A stretch of 64,000 bases of DNA from SZUA-36 sp963727635 (GCA_963727635.1 CAVSHP010000002.1:62001-126000); one strand, 5' to 3'; numbered from the stretch's first letter, positions 1-8,972 are shown. A program made the numbers and translations. Notes: a model not told the origin generated them from the letters alone.

Positions 1-672
1 GTGCGAAACCTGGATAAGGAACTAAGGACCATCACGGAACTTCTGAATGCATTGCCTGTGATTGAGCCTCCAAAATACCTGCAGGGAGCCATCGAGAGAC
101 GGGTCAGGTTGCCGGCGGGCAATGGTCAACGTGAAAAGCCGGGTATCCTGGGGCCATGGCTGGACTCGCCACGGTTGCGGACCGGTCTGGCACTGGCAGC
201 GGCAGTGGTGTTGAGCTTCAGTGTGTATGAAATGGGCTCCAGGCCGATCACGCCCGGGGACGCCGAGAAAATGTCCGGCACCATGGTGAAGAAAGGAACC
301 CACAGTCTGCAGGGCAAAATTCTCGACAGTGTTCATGTTGACACCGCGCAGCTGAACGGCCTGGTCGAGTTACGCAAAAAGGATGATCTGTTTACCCTGG
401 ACGTGAAGCTGAACTCCGAAGGTCCGGTGGAATTGGTCGTTGATTATGCCGGGCGCGGACTGGACTTTGACGGTGCGGCACCTATGCAAGACCCCAATGA
501 CGCCGTTTCGGTCAGGGATGGCGCCATCCATCTTGCCAGTAGTGGGGACAAACAATTCACTGTGACATTTAGACGCATATCGGACCTTCAAACAAATGAT
601 CCGATCGTGCTGAATTTCCTTGCCAGGGACCAGCTGGTCAAGCAGGCCGAATTGAATATTTCACGGTATTAA
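1..672 (+). CDS. Single-span membrane protein resembling an anti-sigma factor (start may lie outside the window)
   Basis: A 223-residue frame opens with GTG at the first base of the window, so the true start may lie upstream. Residues 1-55 are polar and look helical. Residues about 60-80 form one hydrophobic segment (TGLALAAAVVLSFSVYEMG). The last 140 residues are soluble, with an alternating hydrophobic pattern that suggests a beta-rich domain. A cytoplasmic N-terminus, one span and an external C-terminal domain is the layout of membrane anti-sigma factors, and the short LPVIEPPKYL stretch is typical of such N-termini. I see no HxxxCxxC zinc motif, and no sigma-factor gene is visible. It precedes the nonapeptide-repeat protein by about 100 bases and shares its strand with a metallopeptidase and a PrsW-type protease. 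The best-studied PrsW (Bacillus) cleaves an anti-sigma factor. The role is inference. Confidence 0.45.
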   Translation: MRNLDKELRTITELLNALPVIEPPKYLQGAIERRVRLPAGNGQREKPGILGPWLDSPRLRTGLALAAAVVLSFSVYEMGSRPITPGDAEKMSGTMVKKGTHSLQGKILDSVHVDTAQLNGLVELRKKDDLFTLDVKLNSEGPVELVVDYAGRGLDFDGAAPMQDPNDAVSVRDGAIHLASSGDKQFTVTFRRISDLQTNDPIVLNFLARDQLVKQAELNISRY

Positions 673-774
673 TCTATTTTTTAGTAAATACACCAACTTT
701 TTCGGGACATGTTGGTAATGAGTATTAAGACCGGTTTTGGTCAGGGCGTTTTAAAATATAAGAGGATGAAGAAA

Positions 775-2040
775 ATGAGCATGAACAATCAGAAAACCTG
801 GATAGTAGTTGGCGTTTTGGCGGTAGTCCTCGGCGGTGTTGCTTTTCTGGGTAGCGATTTCCCGTCTGGCAACAACCAGGTCTCGGGAACGATTGTTCCT
901 GCTGAGCGCTATCGCGGTGAGCAGATCACCAAGAGTGACGTGCAACTCGGTGACGAGAGTGTTTCACAGTTGATGCAAACTGATCTGTTTCAGCAGATCG
1001 TAAGTGATGCCTCGTTTGCCGCAGCCCTGAATAGTGATGTATTCAGGACAGCCATGGCCAGCGAAGCATTTCGCAGCGTCATGAACAGCGAAGCGTTCCG
1101 CACGGCGATGAACAGCGAGGCGTTCCGCACCGCGATGAACAGCGAAGCCTTCCGCACGGCGATGAACAGCGAGGCCTTCCGTACAGCGATGAACAGTGAA
1201 GCCTTCCGCACGGCGCTGAATAACGAGGCCTTCCGTACGGTGATGAACAGCGACAGCTATCGCACGGCGATGGCCAGTGACAGTTTCCGCACCGTCATGA
1301 ACAGCGAAGCCTTCCGCACGGCGATGAACAGCGAAGCTTTCCGTACCGCGATGGCCAGTGACAACTTTCGCAGCGTGATGAATAGCGAAGCCTTCCGTAC
1401 GGCAATGAATAATGAAGCCTTCCGCACCGCAATGGCGAGTGACAATTTCCGTGCGGCGATGGCCAATGACGCGGCTTTTGATGCGGCCCTGGCAGGTGAT
1501 GCGGCTCTCTCCGCTGCAATGGCCAACGACAGCTTCCGCACGGCAATGAACAGCGAGGCCTTCCGCACGGCCATGAACAGCGAAGCCTTCCGTACAGCGA
1601 TGAACAGCGAAGCCTTCCGTACGGCGATGAACAGCGAAGCCTTCCGCACGGCGATGAACAGCGAGGCTTTCCGCACCGCGATGAACAACGAGGCTTTCCG
1701 TACCGCGATGAACAGCGAGGCTTTCCGCACCGCGATGAACAGTGAAGCTTTTCGTACCGCAATGAACAGCGAAGCTTTCCGTACCGCGATGAACAGCGAG
1801 GCTTTCCGTACCGCGATGAACAGTGAAGCTTTCCGTACAGCGATGAACAGCGAGGCTTTCCGTACGGCCTTGAATAACGACAGCTTCCGTTCCGCGATGG
1901 CCAGTGACAGCTTCCGTTCGGCGATGAACAGCGAGGCTTTCCGCACGGCGCTTGCCAACGACAGTTTCCGTAACGCGCTGGCCAGTGACAGCTTCCGTAC
2001 CGCAATGGCCAACGACGCGCTCCGCAATGCATCCCAATAA
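775..2040 (+). CDS. Nonapeptide-repeat envelope protein (about 38 copies of NSEAFRTAM)
   Basis: The ATG at 775 is chosen because AGAGGA (761-766) lies 8 bases before it; in-frame ATGs at 709 and 766 are alternatives. Residues 7-25 (TWIVVGVLAVVLGGVAFLG) form a signal sequence or N-terminal anchor. A polar linker of about 45 residues follows. The rest of the protein is tandem 9-residue units, consensus N-S-E-A-F-R-T-A-M, with at least 17 exact copies and variants such as ASDNFRSVM, NNDSFRSAM and ANDSFRNAL. Two 10-residue units near the middle (ANDAAFDAAL, AGDAALSAAM) break the register. Position 5 is nearly always aromatic, position 6 Arg and position 9 Met or Leu. There is no cysteine in the array and no other domain. 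I do not recognise the family. A helical solenoid, a fibre or an adhesive surface protein is possible. A strong terminator follows, so the gene ends its own transcript. Confidence 0.8.
   Translation: MSMNNQKTWIVVGVLAVVLGGVAFLGSDFPSGNNQVSGTIVPAERYRGEQITKSDVQLGDESVSQLMQTDLFQQIVSDASFAAALNSDVFRTAMASEAFRSVMNSEAFRTAMNSEAFRTAMNSEAFRTAMNSEAFRTAMNSEAFRTALNNEAFRTVMNSDSYRTAMASDSFRTVMNSEAFRTAMNSEAFRTAMASDNFRSVMNSEAFRTAMNNEAFRTAMASDNFRAAMANDAAFDAALAGDAALSAAMANDSFRTAMNSEAFRTAMNSEAFRTAMNSEAFRTAMNSEAFRTAMNSEAFRTAMNNEAFRTAMNSEAFRTAMNSEAFRTAMNSEAFRTAMNSEAFRTAMNSEAFRTAMNSEAFRTALNNDSFRSAMASDSFRSAMNSEAFRTALANDSFRNALASDSFRTAMANDALRNASQ
1030..2028 (+). repeat. Tandem 27-bp coding repeat array
   Basis: The array of the repeat protein is also visible at DNA level as 27-base units beginning atgaacagcgaggcc or close variants. 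Units differ mostly at third positions (gaa/gag, gcc/gct, ttc/ttt, cgc/cgt), so the peptide is more conserved than the DNA. Blocks of near-identical units alternate with divergent ones, as expected from unequal exchange combined with selection on the protein. Confidence 0.9.
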
Positions 2041-2099
2041 TTGGGGGGAACGGGCTGATCGCTGAAGCAATCAAAGCGAAAGCAAAAAGCCCGCAACCG

Positions 2100-2129
2100 C
2101 CGCCTGCCATTTGGCAGGCGGTTTTTTTT
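2100..2129 (+). terminator. Rho-independent terminator after the repeat-protein gene
   Basis: A perfect 9-bp GC-rich stem (CCGCCTGCC 2100-2108, GGCAGGCGG 2113-2121) with an ATTT loop is followed by eight T residues (2122-2129). It lies 60 bases after the repeat-protein stop codon. Confidence 0.92.
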
Positions 2130-2253
2130 GCGCGTAAGAAAATTTAGGCGTCGGATCAGACAGCGGTAAATTTCCGGAACCATCATGGCAAAGCAGATAT
2201 ATCAATTAGATAGTATGCTAAGTAAAACAATTCCAACGAATAAGAGGTGCGGG

Positions 2254-5196
2254 GTGCGTGCGGGAAGTCTATTAGTTGCTTTCATTTTTGGCTGGATGCA
2301 GACACAGGCGAAAGCAGAGCCTTTTGAGCTTGATTTCATCCAGACCGATGATATGTTACTGATTTACCAGGATCCGTTCCAGACCTACCTGGTGCCGCAC
2401 GTTTCGAGAAGTTTTCATAATTCGTTCGATTTTCAGAAATATCTGTTTGACTGGAAGCCGCAGGAAAGAACCACGGTGATCCTGACCGACTTCAGTGACT
2501 ATGGGAACGCAGGCGCCAGTGTTTCGCCGCGCGATTCGATCTCCGTCGATACTGCACCATCCAACCGCACGCTCGAAACCCTGCCTGGCAATGAAAGAAC
2601 CTTCATGATCATGAACCACGAACTGACCCACGTGTCGACCATGGACGCTGCCAATCAACAGGATCTGCGCTGGCGACGCTTTTTCGGTGGCAAGCCGCGG
2701 CAAACCGATGTACACCCGGAGACCATTCTGTATAACTACCTCGCAACACCGAGGCTCAGTGCGCCACGCTGGTACCAGGAAGGGTCCGCAACATTCGTCG
2801 AGACCTGGATGTCGGGTGGTGTCGGCCGGGCTCAGGGGGCCTATGACGAAATGGTATTCCGTTCGATGGTCCGGGACGATGCGCATTTCTACAGCAATCT
2901 TGGTATCGTCGCCGAGGGCAGCAGCATCGATTTCCAGGGCATGGTCAACGCCTACCTCTACGGGACACGCTTCATGAGCTACCTGGCGTATGAATATTCG
3001 CCCGAAATGCTGGTTGATTGGCTCAAGCGTGGTGAGGATAGTGAAAGGTACTACGCAAAACAGTTCACAAAGGTGTTCGGTCTGCCGCTGGAGGATGCGT
3101 GGAACCAATGGATCGATTTTGAACATGACTTTCAGCAAAAGAACCTTGCAGCGGTCAGGGAACATGCATTAACACCGGTTACTCCGCTCGCTTCCCAGGC
3201 GCTGGGTTCGATTTCCCGCTCTTTTATCGATGCAGACGACGGCGTGATGATCGGCGCGTTCAGATACCCGGGTGTCGTTGCCCACATCGGGCTGATGTCG
3301 CTGGCTGACGGAAGTATCAAGCACGTCACGGATATCAAGGGCCCCAAGGTATACCCGGTGACTTCACCGGCCTATGACCCCGGTTCGAAAACGCTTTTTT
3401 ACACCGCTGATAACAACGCCTATCGCGACCTGATGGCAGTTGACCTGAAAACGGGTAAAAAACACATGTTGATCAAGGATGCGCGTGTCGGCGATCTCGC
3501 CTTCAATGCAGCCGACAAATCCATCTGGGGTCTGCGCCATCTGAACGGTTATGTCTCACTGGTCAGGATTCCGCCACCATATACCGAGTGGAACCAGGTT
3601 TACACATGGCCGTACGGTGAGGTCGCCTATGAAATGGACATCTCACCGGATGGTTCGATGTTGTCCCTGTCACTCGGGGAAATCGACGCAACCCAGTACC
3701 TGAGGGTTTATCGTACCGATGATCTGCTCCGGCAGAAGCTTGAACCGATCTCCGAATACAACTTCATGACCTCGGCGCCCGAAGGATTTGTGTTTTCACC
3801 CGATGGACGCTACCTGTTCGGCAGTTCTTTTTTAACCGGTGTTTCCAATATTTTTCGTTACGAAATAAAAACCGGCGATATGCAAGCGGTCAGTAATGCT
3901 GAAACCGGTTTTTTCCGCCCGATTCCACGCGAGGACGGTTCCCTGGTCGTATTCGAATACAGTGGACAGGGTTTCATACCCACCGTGATTGATCCGGTAC
4001 CGCTCGAAGACCTTAGCGCAATCGTTTTCCTTGGTAATGAAATCGTCAAGAAACACCCGGTACTAAAAGACTGGAATGTCGTCAGCACGTTGTCGAAAGT
4101 CGATTATGAGGGCAAGATCACCAGCCAGGGTAAATACCGGCCTTACCGGGAACTCGGATATGAGTCGGGTTATCCGATCATCGAAGGCTACCGTGACTCG
4201 GTGGCATTTGGCTGGGCGTCGAAAATCCAGGATCCGGCGCAGTTGCACAACCTGGATATCAGCGCTTCATACTCGCCGGACAGCAGTCTCGATGCCGGCC
4301 AGAGACTTCATTTCAGTGCCGAGTATTCGGCTTTGAACTGGCATGCCCGTTATTGGCACAACGATGCGGACTTCTATGATCTGTTTGGCCCGACAAAACG
4401 CAGCAGGAAAGGTGACGCTTACATAGTCGGCTATAAAAAAGCACTGATCTTTGACAAACCGAGGGTGCTGGATTTCTCCGCGGATGTCGCCTATTACACG
4501 GGTCTCGACACCTTGCCAGGCAATCAGAACGTGCCAACATTCTTTTTCCAGGACATTCTGCATGGCCAGGTTGAATTTAATTACACCAACACACGCAGGT
4601 CCATGGGTGCGGTCGATCATGAAAAAGGCTGGCAGTGGGACGTGGTCGCCTCCGCCGACCGCGCCAACAGCGACACTATTCCCAAGCTCCGCGCCGGACT
4701 GAACTTTGGTTTTGCCTTGCCGTGGAAACATTCTTCAATATGGTTCTACAACTCAGCCGGTATTGCCGATGGTGACCGTCTGAACACCCTGACCAATTAT
4801 TATTTCGGCGGTTTTGGCAATAACTACGTGGATGATGGCGAGGTCAAACGCTACCGGGAATATGATTCCATGCCGGGTTTCGAGATAGATGCCATCAGTG
4901 CGCGGGACTTCGCGAAGTCGGTAGCGGAGTGGAACCTGCCGCCAATACGCTTCGAATCGGTGGGTTCGCCGGGGTTCTTCCTCAGTTGGATACGTCCGGC
5001 TATTTTTGTCGCGGCCCTGGTTGCAGATCCCGGTAAAAGCTTTGAAAGGACGTACACCAGCGTCGGTTTCCAGATGGATCTTCAGTTCACCGTGATGCAC
5101 CGCCTGCCCATGACGCTGTCTGCCGGTTACGCCGCCGGATTCAGGAAGGGCACCAAACTGGATGACGAAATCATGTTCTCGCTGAAAATATTATGA
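2254..5196 (+). CDS. Exported metallopeptidase with beta-propeller and C-terminal outer-membrane barrel
   Basis: The frame opens at ATG 2185 without a visible ribosome site. The GTG at 2254 has AAGAGG 6 bases upstream and starts directly on a signal peptide (RAGSLLVAFIFGWMQTQAKA), so it is preferred (980 residues). Numbering from the upstream ATG: the gluzincin motif HELTH is at 145-149, and a downstream glutamate in PRWYQEGSATFVE (Glu199) fits the third zinc ligand of a peptidase-MA fold. Residues about 340-620 hold repeated strands with SPDG/SPAYDPG turns, typical of a TolB- or DPP4-like beta-propeller. The last 350 residues are rich in aromatic, alternating strands and end in FSLKIL, as in an outer-membrane beta-barrel. 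The predicted product is an outer-membrane-anchored zinc protease. Substrate unknown; the adjacent repeat protein and anti-sigma-like protein are candidates. Homologues with this three-part order are not ones I can name. Confidence 0.75.
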   Translation: MRAGSLLVAFIFGWMQTQAKAEPFELDFIQTDDMLLIYQDPFQTYLVPHVSRSFHNSFDFQKYLFDWKPQERTTVILTDFSDYGNAGASVSPRDSISVDTAPSNRTLETLPGNERTFMIMNHELTHVSTMDAANQQDLRWRRFFGGKPRQTDVHPETILYNYLATPRLSAPRWYQEGSATFVETWMSGGVGRAQGAYDEMVFRSMVRDDAHFYSNLGIVAEGSSIDFQGMVNAYLYGTRFMSYLAYEYSPEMLVDWLKRGEDSERYYAKQFTKVFGLPLEDAWNQWIDFEHDFQQKNLAAVREHALTPVTPLASQALGSISRSFIDADDGVMIGAFRYPGVVAHIGLMSLADGSIKHVTDIKGPKVYPVTSPAYDPGSKTLFYTADNNAYRDLMAVDLKTGKKHMLIKDARVGDLAFNAADKSIWGLRHLNGYVSLVRIPPPYTEWNQVYTWPYGEVAYEMDISPDGSMLSLSLGEIDATQYLRVYRTDDLLRQKLEPISEYNFMTSAPEGFVFSPDGRYLFGSSFLTGVSNIFRYEIKTGDMQAVSNAETGFFRPIPREDGSLVVFEYSGQGFIPTVIDPVPLEDLSAIVFLGNEIVKKHPVLKDWNVVSTLSKVDYEGKITSQGKYRPYRELGYESGYPIIEGYRDSVAFGWASKIQDPAQLHNLDISASYSPDSSLDAGQRLHFSAEYSALNWHARYWHNDADFYDLFGPTKRSRKGDAYIVGYKKALIFDKPRVLDFSADVAYYTGLDTLPGNQNVPTFFFQDILHGQVEFNYTNTRRSMGAVDHEKGWQWDVVASADRANSDTIPKLRAGLNFGFALPWKHSSIWFYNSAGIADGDRLNTLTNYYFGGFGNNYVDDGEVKRYREYDSMPGFEIDAISARDFAKSVAEWNLPPIRFESVGSPGFFLSWIRPAIFVAALVADPGKSFERTYTSVGFQMDLQFTVMHRLPMTLSAGYAAGFRKGTKLDDEIMFSLKIL

Positions 5197-5257
5197 AAGG
5201 GCGTCCAAATCAAGCAAAATAGGGGTATGGGAGCCCCTCGCGAGAATTCACTGTTTT

Positions 5258-6268
5258 ATGTCGATTGATTTACTCACCCGGGCGCCGGTAGGGCTGTTAC
5301 CGGTGCTGATTTTTTTGCTGCTACTCCTTTACATGGACAGTTACAAGCTGGTCAATCTGCACACCGTTTTGTGGGTCATCCTGACCGGTGCACTGCTGCC
5401 GGTTATCGGTTATTGGGCCAATGGATTTGCCATTGAACTGCTGGGTTGGGATTTTTCGGTCTTTTCACGTTATGCAGCACCCGTGATTGAAGAGGGCATG
5501 AAAGCCTGCGTCATGGTCTACCTGTTCAGGACCCATCGCATTGGATTCCTGGTGGATGCGGCCATATTGGGTTTTGCAGTGGGTGCGGGTTTTGGCGTGG
5601 TCGAGAATTTCTACTACCTTTACCTGGCCGCCGATGCCCAGATCGCAGTCTGGATCGTGCGGGGTTTTGGAACCGCCGTCATGCACGGCGGCACGATGGC
5701 GCTGTTTGGCGTCATGGCCCAAACCCTGACCGAGCGCCAGATGAAGATTAACCCGCTGTTACTGTTACCGGGGTTTATCCTCGCCATCACCATACACTCG
5801 GTTTTCAATCACTTTCCCGGAACCCCCATCCTGACAACGCTGGGCACGTTACTGGCCCTGCCGCCGATTTTCCTGATCGTTTTCAGGAAGAGTGCGCGCA
5901 GCATGCATGAGTGGCTGGAAGTCGATTTCGACGAGGATGCGATGCTGCTGGAGCAGATCAACTCGGGTGAATTTACACAGACAAGGATCGGTCGTTTCCT
6001 GCAGGATCTGAAACAGAAATTCCCTGGTACCGTGGTCGTCGACATGCTCTGTTACCTGCGTCTTTACACCGAACTTGCGTTGCGCGCGAAAGGTGTACTG
6101 ATGATGCGCGAAAATGGCCTGGATACGCCGGTCGGGGAGCGCACACGGGCCAAGTTCGAGGAAATGCATTACCTTGAGAAAAGCATCGGCAAAACCGGTC
6201 TGCTGGCCATGAGTCCGTTTTTGAAAATGACACGCAAGGACCTTTGGCAACTTTACGTGCTTGAATGA
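5258..6268 (+). CDS. PrsW-family glutamic-type intramembrane protease
   Basis: 336 residues, with hydrophobic spans over about residues 8-215 and a hydrophilic C-terminal tail of about 120 residues. The conserved features of PrsW/CPBP-related intramembrane proteases are visible: a Glu-Glu pair (residues 78-79, in IEEGMKA), a second conserved glutamate in GFGVVENFYYL near residue 118, and histidines in MHGGTMALFG and HSVFNHF. In Bacillus subtilis, PrsW performs site-1 cleavage of the anti-sigma factor RsiW; other members have unknown substrates. Here it lies 61 bases after the metallopeptidase on the same strand, in a locus that begins with a single-span anti-sigma-like protein. Cleavage of a locus-encoded membrane protein is a reasonable inference. 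The ATG at 5258 has no strong ribosome site. Confidence 0.8.
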   Translation: MSIDLLTRAPVGLLPVLIFLLLLLYMDSYKLVNLHTVLWVILTGALLPVIGYWANGFAIELLGWDFSVFSRYAAPVIEEGMKACVMVYLFRTHRIGFLVDAAILGFAVGAGFGVVENFYYLYLAADAQIAVWIVRGFGTAVMHGGTMALFGVMAQTLTERQMKINPLLLLPGFILAITIHSVFNHFPGTPILTTLGTLLALPPIFLIVFRKSARSMHEWLEVDFDEDAMLLEQINSGEFTQTRIGRFLQDLKQKFPGTVVVDMLCYLRLYTELALRAKGVLMMRENGLDTPVGERTRAKFEEMHYLEKSIGKTGLLAMSPFLKMTRKDLWQLYVLE

Positions 6269-6382
6269 AAGCTCCGTTGCCTGACAGAAGGCGCGTGAAG
6301 CTTTGACTCCCGGTGATGCACAAAAGGCGTTCCTCTGCGCCGAATCCTGAAATTCCATCGACATGCTTTGCGGCTATTGAAT

Positions 6383-6408
6383 ATTGCTATTGAAATTATA
6401 GTATCAAT
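6383..6408. promoter_or_regulatory. Candidate operator dyad upstream of katG
   Basis: A 26-bp imperfect palindrome (ATTGCTATTGAAA followed by TTATAGTATCAAT) has 9 of 13 paired positions. It lies in the AT-rich part of the 263-bp gap before katG. The spacing suits an activator or repressor site for a peroxide-response gene. It does not match the OxyR consensus well. Confidence 0.3.
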
Positions 6409-6531
6409 CAATTTTACATATAGAACTGGGGGTGACAGTATGACTTTCGTGCATTTATGTCACACACCTGGTAGCTGCGATTCCACATACGTTTCTCACG
6501 CTACCCTGTTTAACCGGAGGAGAAAATTTTA

Positions 6532-8754
6532 ATGCGTAAACCAACCATGCGATTTATTGCCGCATTTGCGGTCTCTATATCAGCGGTAATGCTATCCAGC
6601 ATTGCTTTTGCCGAAGGGGCGGCGAAATCGAACCAGTTCTGGTGGCCCGAAAAACTGAACCTGGGTCCGCTCCGCCAGAATGCTGCCGAGTCCGACCCAT
6701 TGGGCGAAAACTTCAATTACACAGAGGCATTTGAAAGCCTCGACCTCGAAGCCGTCAAGAAGGACATCGCGGCGTTGATGACGACGTCACAGGACTGGTG
6801 GCCGGCGGATTATGGACACTATGGACCGTTCTTTATCCGCATGGCCTGGCATAGCGCAGGTACTTACCGCGTGGCCGACGGCCGCGGCGGCGCCGGCGGT
6901 GGTCAACAACGTTTTGAACCGCTCAATAGCTGGCCTGACAATGTCAACCTGGACAAGGCGCGGCGTTTGTTGTGGCCGGTCAAGCAGAAATACGGCAATA
7001 GCATTTCATGGGCCGACCTGATGGTCCTGACGGGTAACGTCGCGCTTGAATCCATGGGCTTCAAGACTTTTGGTTACGCAGGCGGGCGTATCGATGACTG
7101 GGAGCCTGACATGGTCTACTGGGGTCCCGAAAAGGAATTTCTCGCAGACGAGCGTTACCAGGGGGAGCGGAGACTTGAGAATCCGCTTGCCGCTGTTCAA
7201 ATGGGGTTGATCTACGTTAACCCCGAAGGACCCAACGGCAATCCTGACCCGCTTGCCGCAGCCATGGACATTCGCGAAACATTTGGCCGCATGGCGATGA
7301 ACGACGAGGAAACCGTTGCACTCATCGCAGGTGGTCATACCTTTGGCAAAGCGCATGGTGCGGGCAACCCCGCTGATTGCGTAGGTCCGGAACCGGCCGC
7401 TGCGGGCATCGAGGAGCAGGGCTTTGGCTGGAAGAACAAGTGCGGCAGCGGCAATGCCGGCGACACGATCTCCAGCGGTCTGGAAGGTGCCTGGTCAGCC
7501 AACCCGACGGCCTGGACCTCGCAATACCTGGATAACCTGTTCGCCTTCAACTGGGTGCAAACAAGGAGCCCGGCGGGTGCGATCCAGTGGGTTCCCGATA
7601 GCGAGGCCGCTGCAAATCTCGTGCCGGATGCGCATGACCCGTCGAAACGGCATGCGCCAATCATGTTTACGACTGACCTTGCGCTCAGGTTTGACCCGAG
7701 CTACGAGAAAATCGCAAAGCGTTTCCAGCAGGATCCGGAAGCATTTGAACTTGCGTTTGCCAAGGCCTGGTTCAAGCTGACACACCGCGACATGGGTCCG
7801 CGCTCACGCTATCTCGGCGACGAGGTGCCGGACGAGGTACTGATTTGGCAGGACCCCGTTCCCGCAGCAGACTATGCACAGATTGATGCAGACGACATAG
7901 CCGTACTGAAGTCAAGGATCATGGCGTCAGGACTGACCGTCCCCGAACTGGTCAGGACCGCCTGGGCGTCTGCCGCGACATTCCGCGGCACCGACATGCG
8001 CGGTGGCGCTAACGGCGCACGTATCCGCCTTGCGCCGCAGAAGGATTGGCCAGTCAACAATCCGGCTGAACTATCCAAAGTGCTGAAGCAACTGGAGGAC
8101 ATCCAGCAAGACTTCAACCGCGCTCAATCTGGCAAGAAGGTTTCGCTTGCCGACCTGATCGTGCTGGGAGGTGGTGCCGCCATCGAGCAGGCTGCAAAGA
8201 ATGCCGGTCAGAACATCAATGTTCCATTTACGCCCGGACGCACGGATGCGTTGCAGGACATGACCGATGTACATTCTTTTGCAGTGCTTGAACCAACTGC
8301 TGACGGTTTCCGCAACTACTTTGGTAGCGGCAACCACAGATCACCGGCGGAAATGCTGGTCGAACGGGCGAATATGCTGACGCTGACCGTTCCCGAAATG
8401 ACCGTTCTGGTCGGTGGCTTGCGGGCCCTGAATGCCAATACGGGGCAATCTGAAAAAGGTGTGTTCACCGATAATCCTGGTACGCTGAACAACGCGTTTT
8501 TCGTAAACCTGCTCGACATGTCTACAAAGTGGTCGAAGTCGTCGACGGACGAAGGTGTTTACGAGGGGCGTGATCGCGTCACTGGTGAACTCGAATGGAC
8601 GGCAACCCCCGTCGATCTCATATTTGGTTCGAGTTCGGAGTTGCGTGCCGTAGCGGAAGTCTATGCCGAAGATCAAGCACAGGAAAAGTTCGTCAATGAC
8701 TTTGTCAACGCATGGGCCAAGGTGATGACGCTCGACCGGTTTGATGTCCTCTGA
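6532..8754 (+). CDS. katG: Catalase-peroxidase with signal peptide (periplasmic KatG)
   Basis: 740 residues with a strong ribosome site GGAGGA (6516-6521). KatG breaks down hydrogen peroxide by catalase and peroxidase activity. The active-site set is complete: distal Trp106-His107 in RMAWHSAGTYR, the cross-link Tyr228 in GLIYVNPEG and Met254, and the proximal haem ligand His269 in GGHTFGKAHGA. These positions match the classic W107/Y229/M255/H270 numbering almost exactly. Both the catalytic N-terminal and the inactive C-terminal peroxidase-like domains are present. Unlike cytoplasmic KatG, the protein begins with an export signal (MRKPTMRFIAAFAVSISAVM, then SSIAFA), so it probably works in the periplasm like KatP-type enzymes. 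It stands alone, with a candidate dyad upstream and a hairpin downstream. Confidence 0.97.
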   Translation: MRKPTMRFIAAFAVSISAVMLSSIAFAEGAAKSNQFWWPEKLNLGPLRQNAAESDPLGENFNYTEAFESLDLEAVKKDIAALMTTSQDWWPADYGHYGPFFIRMAWHSAGTYRVADGRGGAGGGQQRFEPLNSWPDNVNLDKARRLLWPVKQKYGNSISWADLMVLTGNVALESMGFKTFGYAGGRIDDWEPDMVYWGPEKEFLADERYQGERRLENPLAAVQMGLIYVNPEGPNGNPDPLAAAMDIRETFGRMAMNDEETVALIAGGHTFGKAHGAGNPADCVGPEPAAAGIEEQGFGWKNKCGSGNAGDTISSGLEGAWSANPTAWTSQYLDNLFAFNWVQTRSPAGAIQWVPDSEAAANLVPDAHDPSKRHAPIMFTTDLALRFDPSYEKIAKRFQQDPEAFELAFAKAWFKLTHRDMGPRSRYLGDEVPDEVLIWQDPVPAADYAQIDADDIAVLKSRIMASGLTVPELVRTAWASAATFRGTDMRGGANGARIRLAPQKDWPVNNPAELSKVLKQLEDIQQDFNRAQSGKKVSLADLIVLGGGAAIEQAAKNAGQNINVPFTPGRTDALQDMTDVHSFAVLEPTADGFRNYFGSGNHRSPAEMLVERANMLTLTVPEMTVLVGGLRALNANTGQSEKGVFTDNPGTLNNAFFVNLLDMSTKWSKSSTDEGVYEGRDRVTGELEWTATPVDLIFGSSSELRAVAEVYAEDQAQEKFVNDFVNAWAKVMTLDRFDVL

Positions 8755-8861
8755 ACTGCGCAAAAATGAGTCTGGAACCCACTGGTTTTGAGATCAATAC
8801 GAGCGTCGGTTCAAGATCTGAAATGTGTTTCGTAAATTAAACGAAACTCGGGGAAAAACAG

Positions 8862-8892
8862 AACGGCGCTGCCATGTGTGGCGCCGTTTTGC
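8862..8892 (+). terminator. Probable terminator after katG
   Basis: An 8-bp stem (AACGGCGC 8862-8869, GCGCCGTT 8881-8888) with an 11-base loop is followed by a short T run. It is preceded by an A-rich stretch and lies about 110 bases after katG. Confidence 0.6.
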
Positions 8893-8972
8893 TATACGGA
8901 CGACTCAAAATCGCAATATTCCACAAGTGGTCTGAAGGGTGAATACAAGCGGTCACCTGCAATCCAGCGATC

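Noticed and set aside
1030..2028. Regular 27-base repeats considered as a CRISPR array
   Set aside because: The units are directly adjacent without unique spacers and encode a continuous peptide.
964..2070. Long minus-strand frames (up to 368 residues) opposite the nonapeptide array
   Set aside because: A 27-base repeat without stops in one frame is open in the others as well; these frames lack start signals and only mirror the repeat.
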